Below are positions 1-6,830 of a stretch of DNA of 16,405 nucleotides, one piece after another. The notes under the pieces were generated by a model, which ran no database searches, was not told the origin of the DNA, and was given only the letters and a program-made list of their open reading frames with translations. This DNA is from Waddliaceae bacterium (GTDB lineage Bacteria > Chlamydiota > Chlamydiia > Chlamydiales > SLFE01). Position 1 is the first letter of the stretch, and each line of letters begins with the position of its first letter. The stretch is taken from NCBI GenBank assembly GCA_007124415.1, contig SLFE01000041.1, positions 1 to 16,405 on the forward strand, written 5' to 3'. Position numbers and translations under genes: made by a program.

Positions 1-2
1 CT

Positions 3-464
3 ATAAGAACCGCTGTCACGTTACCGCAGGCAGGCATTGCGGGAAGTGGCGCGTCCGATCTGTCGGCCAGTTTGGTATCCGTCTCCGTTACAATTCCCAG
101 GGCGACAATACAGGCAACTGGGGCAGCGGAATTAGGGGCTTCGCCTTTATCCGTTGCGGTAACTATTCCGCAGGCGTCCACTTTTGGCAGCGGAGCAACC
201 AGTCTGTCTGCTGACCCTATCGCTGTATCAATGACGCTGCTACAGGGCGCGGTTGCACTCGTCATCATTGCTCCCGACTTCATCCAACATCTCGACGCCA
301 CCATCACCCGGACCCAGGACGGCGCGGTAACCATCACACGGCTGTCTGCTGAGGATGCTGCGATAGTGCGGTCCCTGGCGGATGACGCGCACCTGATGCG
401 GGAGACAGACGCCGATGCCACCATCACCCGCGAGCACGAAGAGGAGGTAAGCTTACGATCATGA
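3..464 (+). CDS. Repeat-built virion protein, C-terminal part (partial)
   Basis: The reading frame is open from the first complete codon at base 3, so the true start lies upstream and only the C-terminal 153 residues are visible. The visible part is almost entirely internal repeat. Three copies of a 24-residue unit (core VT[LI]P[QR]A then GxGAxxLxA) are followed by a degenerate fourth, a short hydrophobic linker, and five exact 10-residue units centred on an Ile-x-Arg core. The C-terminus is acidic. I do not recognise the family. Its position directly upstream of a baseplate-like gene and a holin-like gene suggests a tail, baseplate or fibre component (inference). It uses GGC, GCG and GCA codons freely, unlike the genes downstream, and may have a separate origin. 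Its stop overlaps the next start by 4 bp (ATGA). Confidence 0.7.
   Translation: MRTAVTLPQAGIAGSGASDLSASLVSVSVTIPRATIQATGAAELGASPLSVAVTIPQASTFGSGATSLSADPIAVSMTLLQGAVALVIIAPDFIQHLDATITRTQDGAVTITRLSAEDAAIVRSLADDAHLMRETDADATITREHEEEVSLRS
15..251 (+). repeat. Tandem 72-bp (24-residue) coding repeat
   Basis: Exact 24-residue periodicity is visible in the translation. Units begin at 15, 87 and 159, each with Val-Thr-[Leu/Ile]-Pro-[Gln/Arg]-Ala, then Gly-x-Gly-Ala and Leu-x-Ala at fixed offsets. A fourth unit at 231 is degenerate and stops after about seven residues. The nucleotide copies have diverged, so the repeat is old and kept at protein level. Earlier copies probably continue upstream of the window. 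Confidence 0.85.
297..446 (+). repeat. Five tandem 30-bp (10-residue) coding repeats
   Basis: An Arg codon recurs at exactly 30-base spacing (309, 339, 369, 399, 429). Each is preceded by a T-I-T, A-I-V or H-L-M type hydrophobic core and followed by polar or acidic residues. That gives five decapeptide units with no insertions. The period would suit a short beta-solenoid or a fibrous stalk (inference). Confidence 0.85.
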
Positions 465-781
465 CAACACCATCTATCCGCGTGGATGATGTCGGGACGC
501 TAATCCGGCGGACCATCAAAGACAATGGCAATGTGGTGGATGTATCAGGCGCCACTGTCACTCTCATCATCTTGCGTCCCGACAAGACCAAGGTGACGCG
601 GGATATGAGCTTCGTCACCGACGGCACCGATGGAAAAATGGAGTACAAGGTCACGGCGGAGGACAATCTCTGGACCATGGAGGGAATCTACCTCTCCCAG
701 TGCATTGTCCAGTGGGGTTCGGACAATTTCGCCACAGGGGAAACCGCGTGGCGTGTAGGCAGGAGGAGGATGATAGAATGA
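461..781 (+). CDS. Baseplate upper protein (BppU)-like N-terminal domain protein
   Basis: A 106-residue protein starting at an ATG that overlaps the previous stop (ATGA). The pattern is a short beta-domain: an N-terminal 'VDDVGT-LIRRTIKD' segment, then 'VDVSGATVTLIILRPD', a variable loop, and 'WTMEGIYLSQCIVQW'. In phages this pattern is typical of the BppU/DUF2479 N-terminal domain and of small tail accessory proteins with the same fold. No signal peptide, membrane segment or catalytic motif is seen. The adjacent repeat protein and holin-like gene fit a late structural/lysis segment. Family assignment is from pattern recognition and is moderate. Small head-tail or fibre-attachment proteins of similar fold are the main alternative. 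Confidence 0.5.
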   Translation: MTTPSIRVDDVGTLIRRTIKDNGNVVDVSGATVTLIILRPDKTKVTRDMSFVTDGTDGKMEYKVTAEDNLWTMEGIYLSQCIVQWGSDNFATGETAWRVGRRRMIE

Positions 782-1089
782 ATGGAGACGATCTAGTAAC
801 TCTGATCCAGAACATGGCGGTATTCGTGTCGGTCATCTTCGTCGTGGTGGAGTTCATCAAGAAAGTGGTGAGGGCCATGACGGACGCAGTCCCGGGGTGG
901 GCATTCTTCCTGCTATCCGCATCTCTGGGGGTAGCACTGGCATATGGATGGACACTGAAGATTCTCCCCGATCCGGGGATTGTGGAATTCAATCATCTCA
1001 ACACCGTGCTGACAGGGCTAATCATGGGAGGCGCTGCATCCGGGCTGTTTAGCGGGATGGATTCGATCTTCCCGGACTTGAATCTGTGA
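778..1089 (+). CDS. Small membrane protein, holin-like
   Basis: ATG at 778 is chosen because a strong AGGAGGAGG Shine-Dalgarno lies just upstream and the start overlaps the previous stop (ATGA). The 103-residue product has three hydrophobic segments: about residues 13-32 (after a short polar N-terminus), 41-60 and 74-95. Charged residues (KK, R) follow the first segment. Size, topology and position at the end of the structural block suit a phage holin or another small inner-membrane protein. No family-specific motif was recognised. A cell-wall hydrolase that could partner it is encoded 12 kb away at 13151 rather than next door. An uncharacterised virion or superinfection-exclusion membrane protein is possible. 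Confidence 0.5.
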   Translation: MNGDDLVTLIQNMAVFVSVIFVVVEFIKKVVRAMTDAVPGWAFFLLSASLGVALAYGWTLKILPDPGIVEFNHLNTVLTGLIMGGAASGLFSGMDSIFPDLNL

Positions 1090-1095
1090 TAGCAT

Positions 1096-1158
1096 GAAGG
1101 GAGAGCACCGCCACGGTACTCTCCCTTCCCAGCGGACGTGCCATCGAGGGCGTCCGCT
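1096..1158 (+). terminator. Tandem hairpins in the gap after the late genes
   Basis: Two inverted repeats follow each other. Stem GAAGGGAGAG (1096-1105) pairs perfectly with 1119-1128, with an inner ACC/GGT helix. Stem AGCGGACG (1131-1138) pairs perfectly with CGTCCGCT (1151-1158). The second is followed only by TTATATT, not a long T tract, so a classic intrinsic terminator is uncertain. The site separates virion/lysis genes from replication genes, which suits a transcription boundary or an RNA-processing site. The Shine-Dalgarno of the next gene starts only a few bases after the second stem. Confidence 0.5.
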
Positions 1159-1179
1159 TATATTCGGAGGTGTCCAGTT

Positions 1180-1590
1180 GTGATAGATTTGATTTGCGGG
1201 GTCGATCCCGGAGGAACGACGGGTCTCATCCTATGTAGTCCGAGGGGGGAGATCTTAGACTCCTCCGAGGCGAGTAGAATCCCGGAGGTTGCTGGTCAGA
1301 TTCGGGAGTGGTCCCCCGACGTGTTGGTGGTGGAGAACTTCATCCCCAACCGTAAGGTGGACAATACCGCATTGAAGGTAATAGGTGCGGTGGAGCTCCT
1401 GTCGGAAGACATGGATATCCCCATGCATCTGCAGAGTCCCTCGGTTCTGGCCAGATTCAAGACCAAGGATGCTGGGGGGAGTCCCCACATTAACTCTGCA
1501 TTGTCGCACGTTAGACATTGGATATTCAGGGAGGTCAACCGTGGCAATATCCGTCCGACCATCGGTGGGAGAGAATCTAAGACTCAGTAG
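1180..1590 (+). CDS. RuvC-like (RNase H-fold) nuclease, possibly degenerate
   Basis: GTG at 1180 is preferred over a GTG at 1138 because CGGAGG lies 9 bases upstream and the 1138 start would sit inside the hairpin. The 136-residue product begins with a beta-strand bearing the first acidic ligand (CGVDPGGTTGL). A second strand carries 'VLVVEN' with the catalytic Glu, and a C-terminal segment 'SPHINSALSHVRHW' follows. Phage RuvC-like resolvases typically read H-x-x-D-A-x-x-H at that last site. Here the Asp position is Ser. The protein may therefore be impaired, use another ligand, or be a non-catalytic relative. It lies 7 bp before the SNF2 helicase gene, and the two are probably co-translated for recombination or replication-intermediate processing. 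Confidence 0.65.
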   Translation: MIDLICGVDPGGTTGLILCSPRGEILDSSEASRIPEVAGQIREWSPDVLVVENFIPNRKVDNTALKVIGAVELLSEDMDIPMHLQSPSVLARFKTKDAGGSPHINSALSHVRHWIFREVNRGNIRPTIGGRESKTQ

Positions 1591-1597
1591 AGGCAGG

Positions 1598-3250
1598 ATG
1601 ATACTGTCAGATGTCGATCGTGAGAGGCGCGAACGTCTCCCGATGTATGTTGATTCCCACTGGTCGCATGATAAGAACCACGCGTCCCTCCCCCTGTGCG
1701 GGGATATGTACCGTAGAGTGATTCGAGATTTCGACGTCCTGTGGGTGGACCCCGACCTGCTGAAGCGATTCCGGGAGATCTCCCGGAAGCAGGGGAAAGT
1801 CCTAGAACTAGCAAAAGAGAAGGATGCTCCGGGAGATCCCCGGTTGTACCCTCACCAGAGAGTGGGGGTTTCTTGGTTAAGGGAAGCCAACCGGGGGATT
1901 CTGGCGGATGATCAGGGGATTGGCAAGACGGTTCAATCTCTATCCGCGGCGGATGCGGAGTGGAACAAGGTACTGATCGTCTGCAGTCACTCCAAGATGC
2001 ACGAGTGGGCGGACGAGATAGAGGTGTGGACGGGGCTCACTCCCGTGGTTCTGGAGGGGGATGAGGACTCCCGATTGGAGATCTTCGAATCCGTCCGGAC
2101 CAGTGAGGAACGTGTGGCTCTAGTCATTGGGCATAGTCACACCCGGATGCATCCCGCGGAGATAGAGAGACTCCAACTGGATGGAACCATATACGACGAG
2201 GCGCACATCCTCCGCAATCGTAAGACTGGGGCATTCAAAGCGGCGAGAGCCCTATCTCGGGTATCCGGAGGTATGTACCTGTTGACTGCCACTCCCTCGG
2301 TGAATGAACCTTCGGATATATGGTCCCTCCTCTATCTGGTGGATCGAAGCAGATTCTCCTCGTACTGGTCCTTCGTGTTCCGATTCTGCGAGTGGGAGGA
2401 ACACAACTTCGGATTCGATATCGGAGGGGTTGAGTCTCCTGAGGAGCAGGAGGCATTGGACAGGATACTGAAGGTCTACATGCTCCGCAGGGTCAAGGGG
2501 ATCGACGTCGACGGATTCCCCGAGCGAGTGCACCGTAAGCGGATGCTGAAGATGTCCCCCGAACACCGCAATCTGTACCGGGAGGACCTCCACAACCTCC
2601 TAAGGAAGTGGGGACTCCCCGACGATACGGAGATATTCAATCCTCTGGAGAAGATCACCCGGAACCGGCAATTGGCCACAGAACCTCGCGTCCTCTACCC
2701 CGAGTATGAGGGATCCAGCAAGCGGGAGGCCGTGCTGGAGGAGATGGAATCCAGCGATACCCCCATGCTGGTATTCTCCAAGTTCAGTCGCATAGTCCGG
2801 GCGATGTCCCAATGGTTGGAGGACAACGGATATCGGTCCGAAATCCTGACGGGGGACATTCCTCCGGGCAAGAGATCGGACATAGTCGGTAGATTCCAAT
2901 CCGGGGAGATAGATGCTCTGTGCTTGACCTACGGAGTAGGGGGAGAAGGACTCAACCTCACCCGGGCGGCGAAGATAGTTTTCTGTGATCTGGAGTGGCA
3001 CTCCGCGGGGATGAGACAGGCGCAGGAGAGGATTCACCGGTACGGGCAGACTGCGGATAAGATTGAGGTGGTCACCCTGCTGTCCGAGGATACCGTGGAT
3101 GAATATATGTGGGATATAATCCAGAGGAAGCGGGAGTTGTCGATCGAGGAGTTACTGTCGAAGATGTTGGAAGCGCACCGGGAAGGGTGTGGTATTCGTG
3201 GTCAGGCAACGGACGATGAGTGCGAGCCAGCTAGGGTCACTGGAATGTAG
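1598..3250 (+). CDS. SNF2-family (SF2) DNA helicase/translocase
   Basis: 550 residues from ATG at 1598, seven bases after the previous stop; the frame extends further upstream but would overlap most of the RuvC-like gene. The SF2 motifs are in order: a Q-like segment 'YPHQRVGVSWL' (about 84-94), Walker A 'DDQGIGKT' (104-111), DEAH (200-203), 'LLTATP' (motif III, about 229-234), a C-terminal RecA-like domain with 'GEGLNL', and motif VI 'QERIHRYGQ' (about 476-484). This is the compact SNF2 helicase found in many phage replication modules, with ATP-driven DNA translocation. A substrate beyond duplex DNA cannot be inferred. Its end overlaps the following nuclease gene, suggesting translational coupling. 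Confidence 0.92.
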   Translation: MILSDVDRERRERLPMYVDSHWSHDKNHASLPLCGDMYRRVIRDFDVLWVDPDLLKRFREISRKQGKVLELAKEKDAPGDPRLYPHQRVGVSWLREANRGILADDQGIGKTVQSLSAADAEWNKVLIVCSHSKMHEWADEIEVWTGLTPVVLEGDEDSRLEIFESVRTSEERVALVIGHSHTRMHPAEIERLQLDGTIYDEAHILRNRKTGAFKAARALSRVSGGMYLLTATPSVNEPSDIWSLLYLVDRSRFSSYWSFVFRFCEWEEHNFGFDIGGVESPEEQEALDRILKVYMLRRVKGIDVDGFPERVHRKRMLKMSPEHRNLYREDLHNLLRKWGLPDDTEIFNPLEKITRNRQLATEPRVLYPEYEGSSKREAVLEEMESSDTPMLVFSKFSRIVRAMSQWLEDNGYRSEILTGDIPPGKRSDIVGRFQSGEIDALCLTYGVGGEGLNLTRAAKIVFCDLEWHSAGMRQAQERIHRYGQTADKIEVVTLLSEDTVDEYMWDIIQRKRELSIEELLSKMLEAHREGCGIRGQATDDECEPARVTGM

Positions 3251-4055
3251 GTTACTGTGGTACTGGTCGTATCCGATGGGGTACAAACCCATAAGGAAGA
3301 ACATCAACCTAGAATTGGGATCGGGGATCCACATAGCGCTGGACGAATACTATGGATCCGGCAAGGACCCCGTCTCCGTGTTCAGTGACTGGGCGGACGA
3401 TCGGGTCAAGGCGATCGGTTCGGAGTGGGAGGACGACCAGAATAATCTACTGGAAGCAAAAGATCTAGGAATAGCAATGCTCGAGGGGTATCTGGCGGAG
3501 TACGAGGGGGAGGATCGGTTTGACGTCCTCGCCACGGAGCACACCCTCAAACGTCCCATCCCAACTCCAGAGGGTAATCCCAGCAAGTGTCTCATGGTGG
3601 CCAGATTGGACGGACTAGTCCGAGATTGGGACACCGGCAAGCTATTCGCCATGGAACACAAGACCTACAAGCGACTCAACGAGTCGTGGTTGGACCTAGA
3701 TCACCAGATGACCATTCAAGTCTGGCTAGGACAATATCTGGCCAAGACTCTGGGGATCGAGGAGGAAGTCGCGGGGGTGCTCTACAACGGATTACGGAAG
3801 CAGAAACCGGGTCCGCGAGTCTCCGTTCCCCTGTTCATGAGGCAGAAGGTGTACCGCAATGCCAATCAGATCGACGTCGCACTGACCAGAGCATATTGGA
3901 AGTATCGCGAGACCAATCGGGACATGGCTATATTCCCCGAGCCGAACCCGGTCAGGTGTGGATGGTGCGACTTCCGGGAACCGTGCACGGAACTCCAAAT
4001 GGGCGGGGACTATGAATTCCTGCTTGGGGAATTCTTCACCAAGAGAGAAAGGTGA
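3216..4055 (+). CDS. PD-(D/E)XK nuclease, Cas4/RecB-like with probable Fe-S cluster
   Basis: ATG at 3216 gives a 279-residue protein starting 'MSASQLGSLECR', a typical N-terminus for this family. A GTG at 3189 is an alternative, but it overlaps the helicase more and has poor ribosome-site spacing. The nuclease core has GSGIHIALDEYY (about 35-46), Asp132 in 'ARLDGL', and the E-x-K pair Glu147/Lys149 in 'MEHKT', followed by a D-x-Q helix. Cys11 plus Cys248, Cys251 and Cys257 form the one-plus-three arrangement that binds a 4Fe-4S cluster in Cas4 and AddB. The role is probably 5' or 3' resection of phage DNA in recombination, with the SNF2 helicase and Sak4-like ATPase beside it. No cas1 or cas2 is present, so a CRISPR role is not supported. 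Confidence 0.85.
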   Translation: MSASQLGSLECRLLWYWSYPMGYKPIRKNINLELGSGIHIALDEYYGSGKDPVSVFSDWADDRVKAIGSEWEDDQNNLLEAKDLGIAMLEGYLAEYEGEDRFDVLATEHTLKRPIPTPEGNPSKCLMVARLDGLVRDWDTGKLFAMEHKTYKRLNESWLDLDHQMTIQVWLGQYLAKTLGIEEEVAGVLYNGLRKQKPGPRVSVPLFMRQKVYRNANQIDVALTRAYWKYRETNRDMAIFPEPNPVRCGWCDFREPCTELQMGGDYEFLLGEFFTKRER

Positions 4056-4091
4056 GGGGTTTCCTTCACGGGTGTTCAGTGTTAATCTGTT

Positions 4092-4120
4092 GGACGAGAG
4101 GGCGACCCCCGAGGTCGTCC
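4092..4120 (+). promoter_or_regulatory. Intergenic hairpin upstream of the Sak4-like gene
   Basis: The 86-bp gap between the nuclease and ATPase genes can fold in two ways. GGACGA (4092-4097) can pair with TCGTCC (4115-4120), or GGGCGACC (4100-4107) can pair with GGTCGTCC (4113-4120) using one G-U pair. No T tract follows. The ribosome-binding site begins a few bases downstream, so the structure could act on transcription, RNA processing or translation. Confidence 0.4.
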
Positions 4121-4141
4121 ATCGGGAAGGGAGAGATTGTC

Positions 4142-4915
4142 ATGACGATTAAGATCATCAAACCCTCGGCGACCACCCACCTGAACATGCTGTTCTACGG
4201 ACTCACCAATGCGGGTAAGACCCACCTATGCGGGACTATCGCGGAGGTGGAGGAAGCTACCCCGGCGCTCCTGCTGGATATCGAGGGAGGAACCCTCACC
4301 CTATCCAGCATGATATCCGACGACTCCGGGTTAGATGTCACACGACCCCGCAGGTGGTCGGAGATTCAGGAGATCTATGACTACTTTCGCCACGAGAACG
4401 ACCGCTATAAGTGCATACTGGTAGACTCCGTCACCGAGGTCCAGAGGATGCTCAGCATGGGCAACATCATGGAGGAACTGTCTGGAGATGCCGCCTACGA
4501 AGATCTGGGACGTGCCATTGCTCCGGAACGTCGAGATTGGCTGAGGTCCTCGGAGCAGATGCGTAAGTTCTTCCGTGCATTCCGAGATCTCGCGTACCAC
4601 CCAGATGAGGAGAAACGGGTCCACGTCGTGATCACCGCACTGGAGAAGATGGATGAGAAGAAGGGTCTCGTATGTCCACAGCTACCGGGGCAGTTGGGAG
4701 TGGAGGCCGGATCCTTCGTAGATATCCTAGGCCGACTCAGTCAGGTTCGTGTGGAGAATGAGGACGGGGAGATCGAGGAGCGTCGCCACCTGCTAACGGA
4801 TGACCACACCGACGACGTGGGTACCCGGTATCTGGCCAAGAATCGGGGCAACAAGTTGGGTAGGGGCATCTGGAACCCCACCATGTCGAAGATCATCGGA
4901 GCGTGGTCCGAATGA
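4142..4915 (+). CDS. Sak4-like RecA-fold ATPase (phage recombinase, AAA_24 type)
   Basis: 257 residues from ATG at 4142, preceded by GGGAAGGGAGAG. The upstream in-frame extension to 4052 lacks a ribosome site and gives a Cys/Trp/Arg-rich peptide unlike the family. Walker A is 'GLTNAGKTHL' (Gly20 onward, Lys26-Thr27) and Walker B is 'CILVDSVTE' (about 91-99). A 'VVITALEKMD' strand follows. This is the AAA_24/Sak4 class of phage RecA-like proteins, which promote single-strand annealing together with an SSB. A DUF669-like protein, commonly linked to Sak4 modules, lies two genes downstream. The stop overlaps the next ATG (ATGA). A generic phage nucleotide-binding ATPase is the fallback call. Confidence 0.82.
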   Translation: MTIKIIKPSATTHLNMLFYGLTNAGKTHLCGTIAEVEEATPALLLDIEGGTLTLSSMISDDSGLDVTRPRRWSEIQEIYDYFRHENDRYKCILVDSVTEVQRMLSMGNIMEELSGDAAYEDLGRAIAPERRDWLRSSEQMRKFFRAFRDLAYHPDEEKRVHVVITALEKMDEKKGLVCPQLPGQLGVEAGSFVDILGRLSQVRVENEDGEIEERRHLLTDDHTDDVGTRYLAKNRGNKLGRGIWNPTMSKIIGAWSE

Positions 4916-6309
4916 GCAGACCCCGCGTGCTGATCATCGGAGCGGGTCCCGCAGGCATGTTCGCGGCAGATGCTCTGGCGGGGGATGCCGAGGTCACCGT
5001 GATTGAACAGGGGAGGCAGATTGACTCCCGACGATGTCCCCCGGGTCCTAGGTGCGAATGCGACCCCTGTTCCATACTGGAAGGAACCGGGGGAGCCGGG
5101 GGGTTATCCGACGGGAAGATCACCCTGTCCCTAGGTAGAGGTACCCAGAAGGAGAGCATATTCTCCCCGGAGGATCAGAGGCACCTAGATCGGATCGATC
5201 AAACCGTGGTGAAATTCGCGGGGTTGGGAGTCTGGTACGAACCCGTCGAGAATAGTCCCTACACCGAGAAATTCCGCGAGGTGGGGCTGGAGTTTGATAG
5301 TTACCCTCTCCGCCACGTAGGGTCCGATGGCATCCAGAGATATGTGAAGGGTCATCGGGAAGATCTGATCCGTCGAGGCGTGTTCATCCGCGAGGAGGAG
5401 GTCGTCCAAGGGCTGGAGAGGGATCCCCAAGGTCCGATCGTGGCGTGGGTGTGGAAGAGAGATCAACTGTTCACCGTAACCGAGGAATACGACTACGTCG
5501 TGATAGCCGTGGGGCTAGCCGGGACGGGATGGACCGAGAGTGTGCTGGAGGGATTATCCGTCGATACCATGCCGGGACCTGCTGGTTTCGGGATGAGACT
5601 GGAGGCACCCGCGGAGGTACTGGCTCCCCTGTTCGAGACATTCTATGACTTCAAGATCGAGAGAGACTACCCTCCCATCGGTAGTATCCGTTCCTTCTGC
5701 TGTAACCAGAGGGGAGAGGTCGTGAACGAGAATCATCGGGACATTGGAATTCGCAATGTCAACGGTCACTCCTACCTAGACCCCCGGCGACGGACGGAAT
5801 TCTCGAACTTCGCCATGATCATGAAGGTAGGCACCGATCTCTCCCAGTGGGAAGGTTGGACGGGGATGACCCCGCAGGAATACGTGCGGAAGTTGGCTAG
5901 GAGCATCAACGTCCGGGCGGGAGGAACCGCGATCCAATCGATATCCAGTTTCATGGACTACTGGGCGGACACAGCGGCAAGCGGGGGATACACAAACCCA
6001 AAGGCAACACCACACAATATAAGCAAGGACCTTCCGGAGGACATCCGGGACGCCTATCAGGACTACCTGTATCGGTTGACGAAGGTCCTACCCGATCTGG
6101 AGGAGCACGGCAACATCTATGCTCCGGAGATCAAGTACTACGCTAGGAAGGCCCCTGTTGAGCGAGGCGCGTGGTCCCTTCCGCACGGACCTAACGACCG
6201 GATTTACATCACGGGTCACGCCACAGGTTACTTCGACTCCTACACCGCATCCGGTATCACCGGAATACAGGCGGCGGAGGACATCATCCGAAGGGAAAGG
6301 GAGAGATAA
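4912..6309 (+). CDS. FAD-dependent oxidoreductase (COG2509-like), function unknown
   Basis: 465 residues from ATG at 4912 (ATGA overlap). An in-frame GTG at 4903 is less likely. The N-terminal dinucleotide-binding motif GAGPAGMFAADAL (residues 10-22) sits in a Rossmann beta-alpha-beta ending in acidic Glu32. A Cys cluster follows (Cys42, Cys48, Cys50, Cys53), then 'GTGGAGGLSDGKITLS', a second FAD-site motif 'YDYVVIAVGLAG', and a C-terminal 'IYITGHATGYFDSYTASGITGIQAAEDI' segment contacting the flavin. This matches the FAD-dependent dehydrogenase group COG2509, whose substrate is generally unknown. It is unusual in a phage recombination module between a Sak4-like ATPase and DUF669. Possible roles are DNA-base or nucleotide tailoring, or redox supply; none can be read from sequence. 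Codon use matches its neighbours, so it is not a very recent acquisition. Confidence 0.8.
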   Translation: MSRPRVLIIGAGPAGMFAADALAGDAEVTVIEQGRQIDSRRCPPGPRCECDPCSILEGTGGAGGLSDGKITLSLGRGTQKESIFSPEDQRHLDRIDQTVVKFAGLGVWYEPVENSPYTEKFREVGLEFDSYPLRHVGSDGIQRYVKGHREDLIRRGVFIREEEVVQGLERDPQGPIVAWVWKRDQLFTVTEEYDYVVIAVGLAGTGWTESVLEGLSVDTMPGPAGFGMRLEAPAEVLAPLFETFYDFKIERDYPPIGSIRSFCCNQRGEVVNENHRDIGIRNVNGHSYLDPRRRTEFSNFAMIMKVGTDLSQWEGWTGMTPQEYVRKLARSINVRAGGTAIQSISSFMDYWADTAASGGYTNPKATPHNISKDLPEDIRDAYQDYLYRLTKVLPDLEEHGNIYAPEIKYYARKAPVERGAWSLPHGPNDRIYITGHATGYFDSYTASGITGIQAAEDIIRRERER

Positions 6310-6311
6310 TC

Positions 6312-6764
6312 ATGGTGAGATTGAGACTGGACCTGAATGACATCGCAGACGCACCCGAGAGCATACCTCCGGGGAAATATCTGGCGAAGGTGGAGGAGAT
6401 TGTCGAGGAGGAGAGTCAGTCCGGGAAGCCCAAGTTAGTCTGGGAGTGGGAAATCCTCGAGGGCGAGAACAAGGGGCGGAAGATGCGCTCCCACACGTCC
6501 CTGCAGGAGCATGCACTGTTCGGTCTGAAGGACCACCTGACTGCATTCGGGATGGGCGGTAGTGTGGACTTCGACACCCGGGAACTGATCGGCAAGCGAG
6601 CCAACATCATCGTCGGCAAGAAGAGGATCAAGGACCGTGACACCGGCGAGCGAGTTGAGATCACTCAGGTCACCGACGTGAAACCTGCAGGTAAATCCGG
6701 CGGGAATCCCGTCAAGATATCTCGCGACGATGAAGACGGCGAGGGGGAGGACATCCCCTACTAG
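6312..6764 (+). CDS. DUF669-like protein, presumed ssDNA-binding
   Basis: 150 residues from ATG at 6312, with AAGGGAGAGAT upstream and 2 bp after the previous stop. The body carries the DUF669 signature: 'PPGKYLAKVEEIVEEESQSG' then 'KLVWEWEILEGENKGRK', followed by 'GLKDHLTAFG' and 'ELIGKRANIIVGKKRIKD'. The C-terminus is a flexible Gly/Lys linker ending in an acidic tail 'DDEDGEGEDIPY'. This resembles the acidic tip of bacterial SSB that recruits partner proteins. Proteins of this family occur beside Sak4 and related recombinases, where they probably coat ssDNA. It is followed by a strong hairpin, so it probably ends a transcription subunit. Confidence 0.75.
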   Translation: MVRLRLDLNDIADAPESIPPGKYLAKVEEIVEEESQSGKPKLVWEWEILEGENKGRKMRSHTSLQEHALFGLKDHLTAFGMGGSVDFDTRELIGKRANIIVGKKRIKDRDTGERVEITQVTDVKPAGKSGGNPVKISRDDEDGEGEDIPY

Positions 6765-6784
6765 AGATCACCGACGCGAGGACC

Positions 6785-6810
6785 AGATGGGGGACTCCGG
6801 TCCCCCATCT
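6785..6810 (+). terminator. Perfect 11-bp hairpin with UCCG tetraloop after the DUF669 gene
   Basis: AGATGGGGGAC (6785-6795) and GTCCCCCATCT (6800-6810) are exact reverse complements around TCCG. The closing C-G pair makes this a C(UNCG)G tetraloop, among the most stable RNA loops. There is no T tract after it, so it may be a factor-assisted terminator, a 3'-end stabiliser for the upstream mRNA, or an RNase processing site. The next gene's Shine-Dalgarno begins 8 bases later. Confidence 0.6.
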
Positions 6811-6830
6811 CACGACTGAGGAGGCGACCA

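Noticed and set aside
1385..1597. N-terminal extension of the SNF2 helicase
   Set aside because: It would overlap the RuvC-like gene in another frame and encodes Cys/Arg/Trp-rich sequence. ATG 1598 fits the gene junction.
3216..4055. CRISPR-associated Cas4
   Set aside because: There is no cas1, cas2 or repeat array. The family is common in phage recombination modules.
4052..4141. N-terminal extension of the Sak4-like ATPase
   Set aside because: It crosses the intergenic hairpin and lacks family similarity; ATG 4142 has a strong ribosome site.
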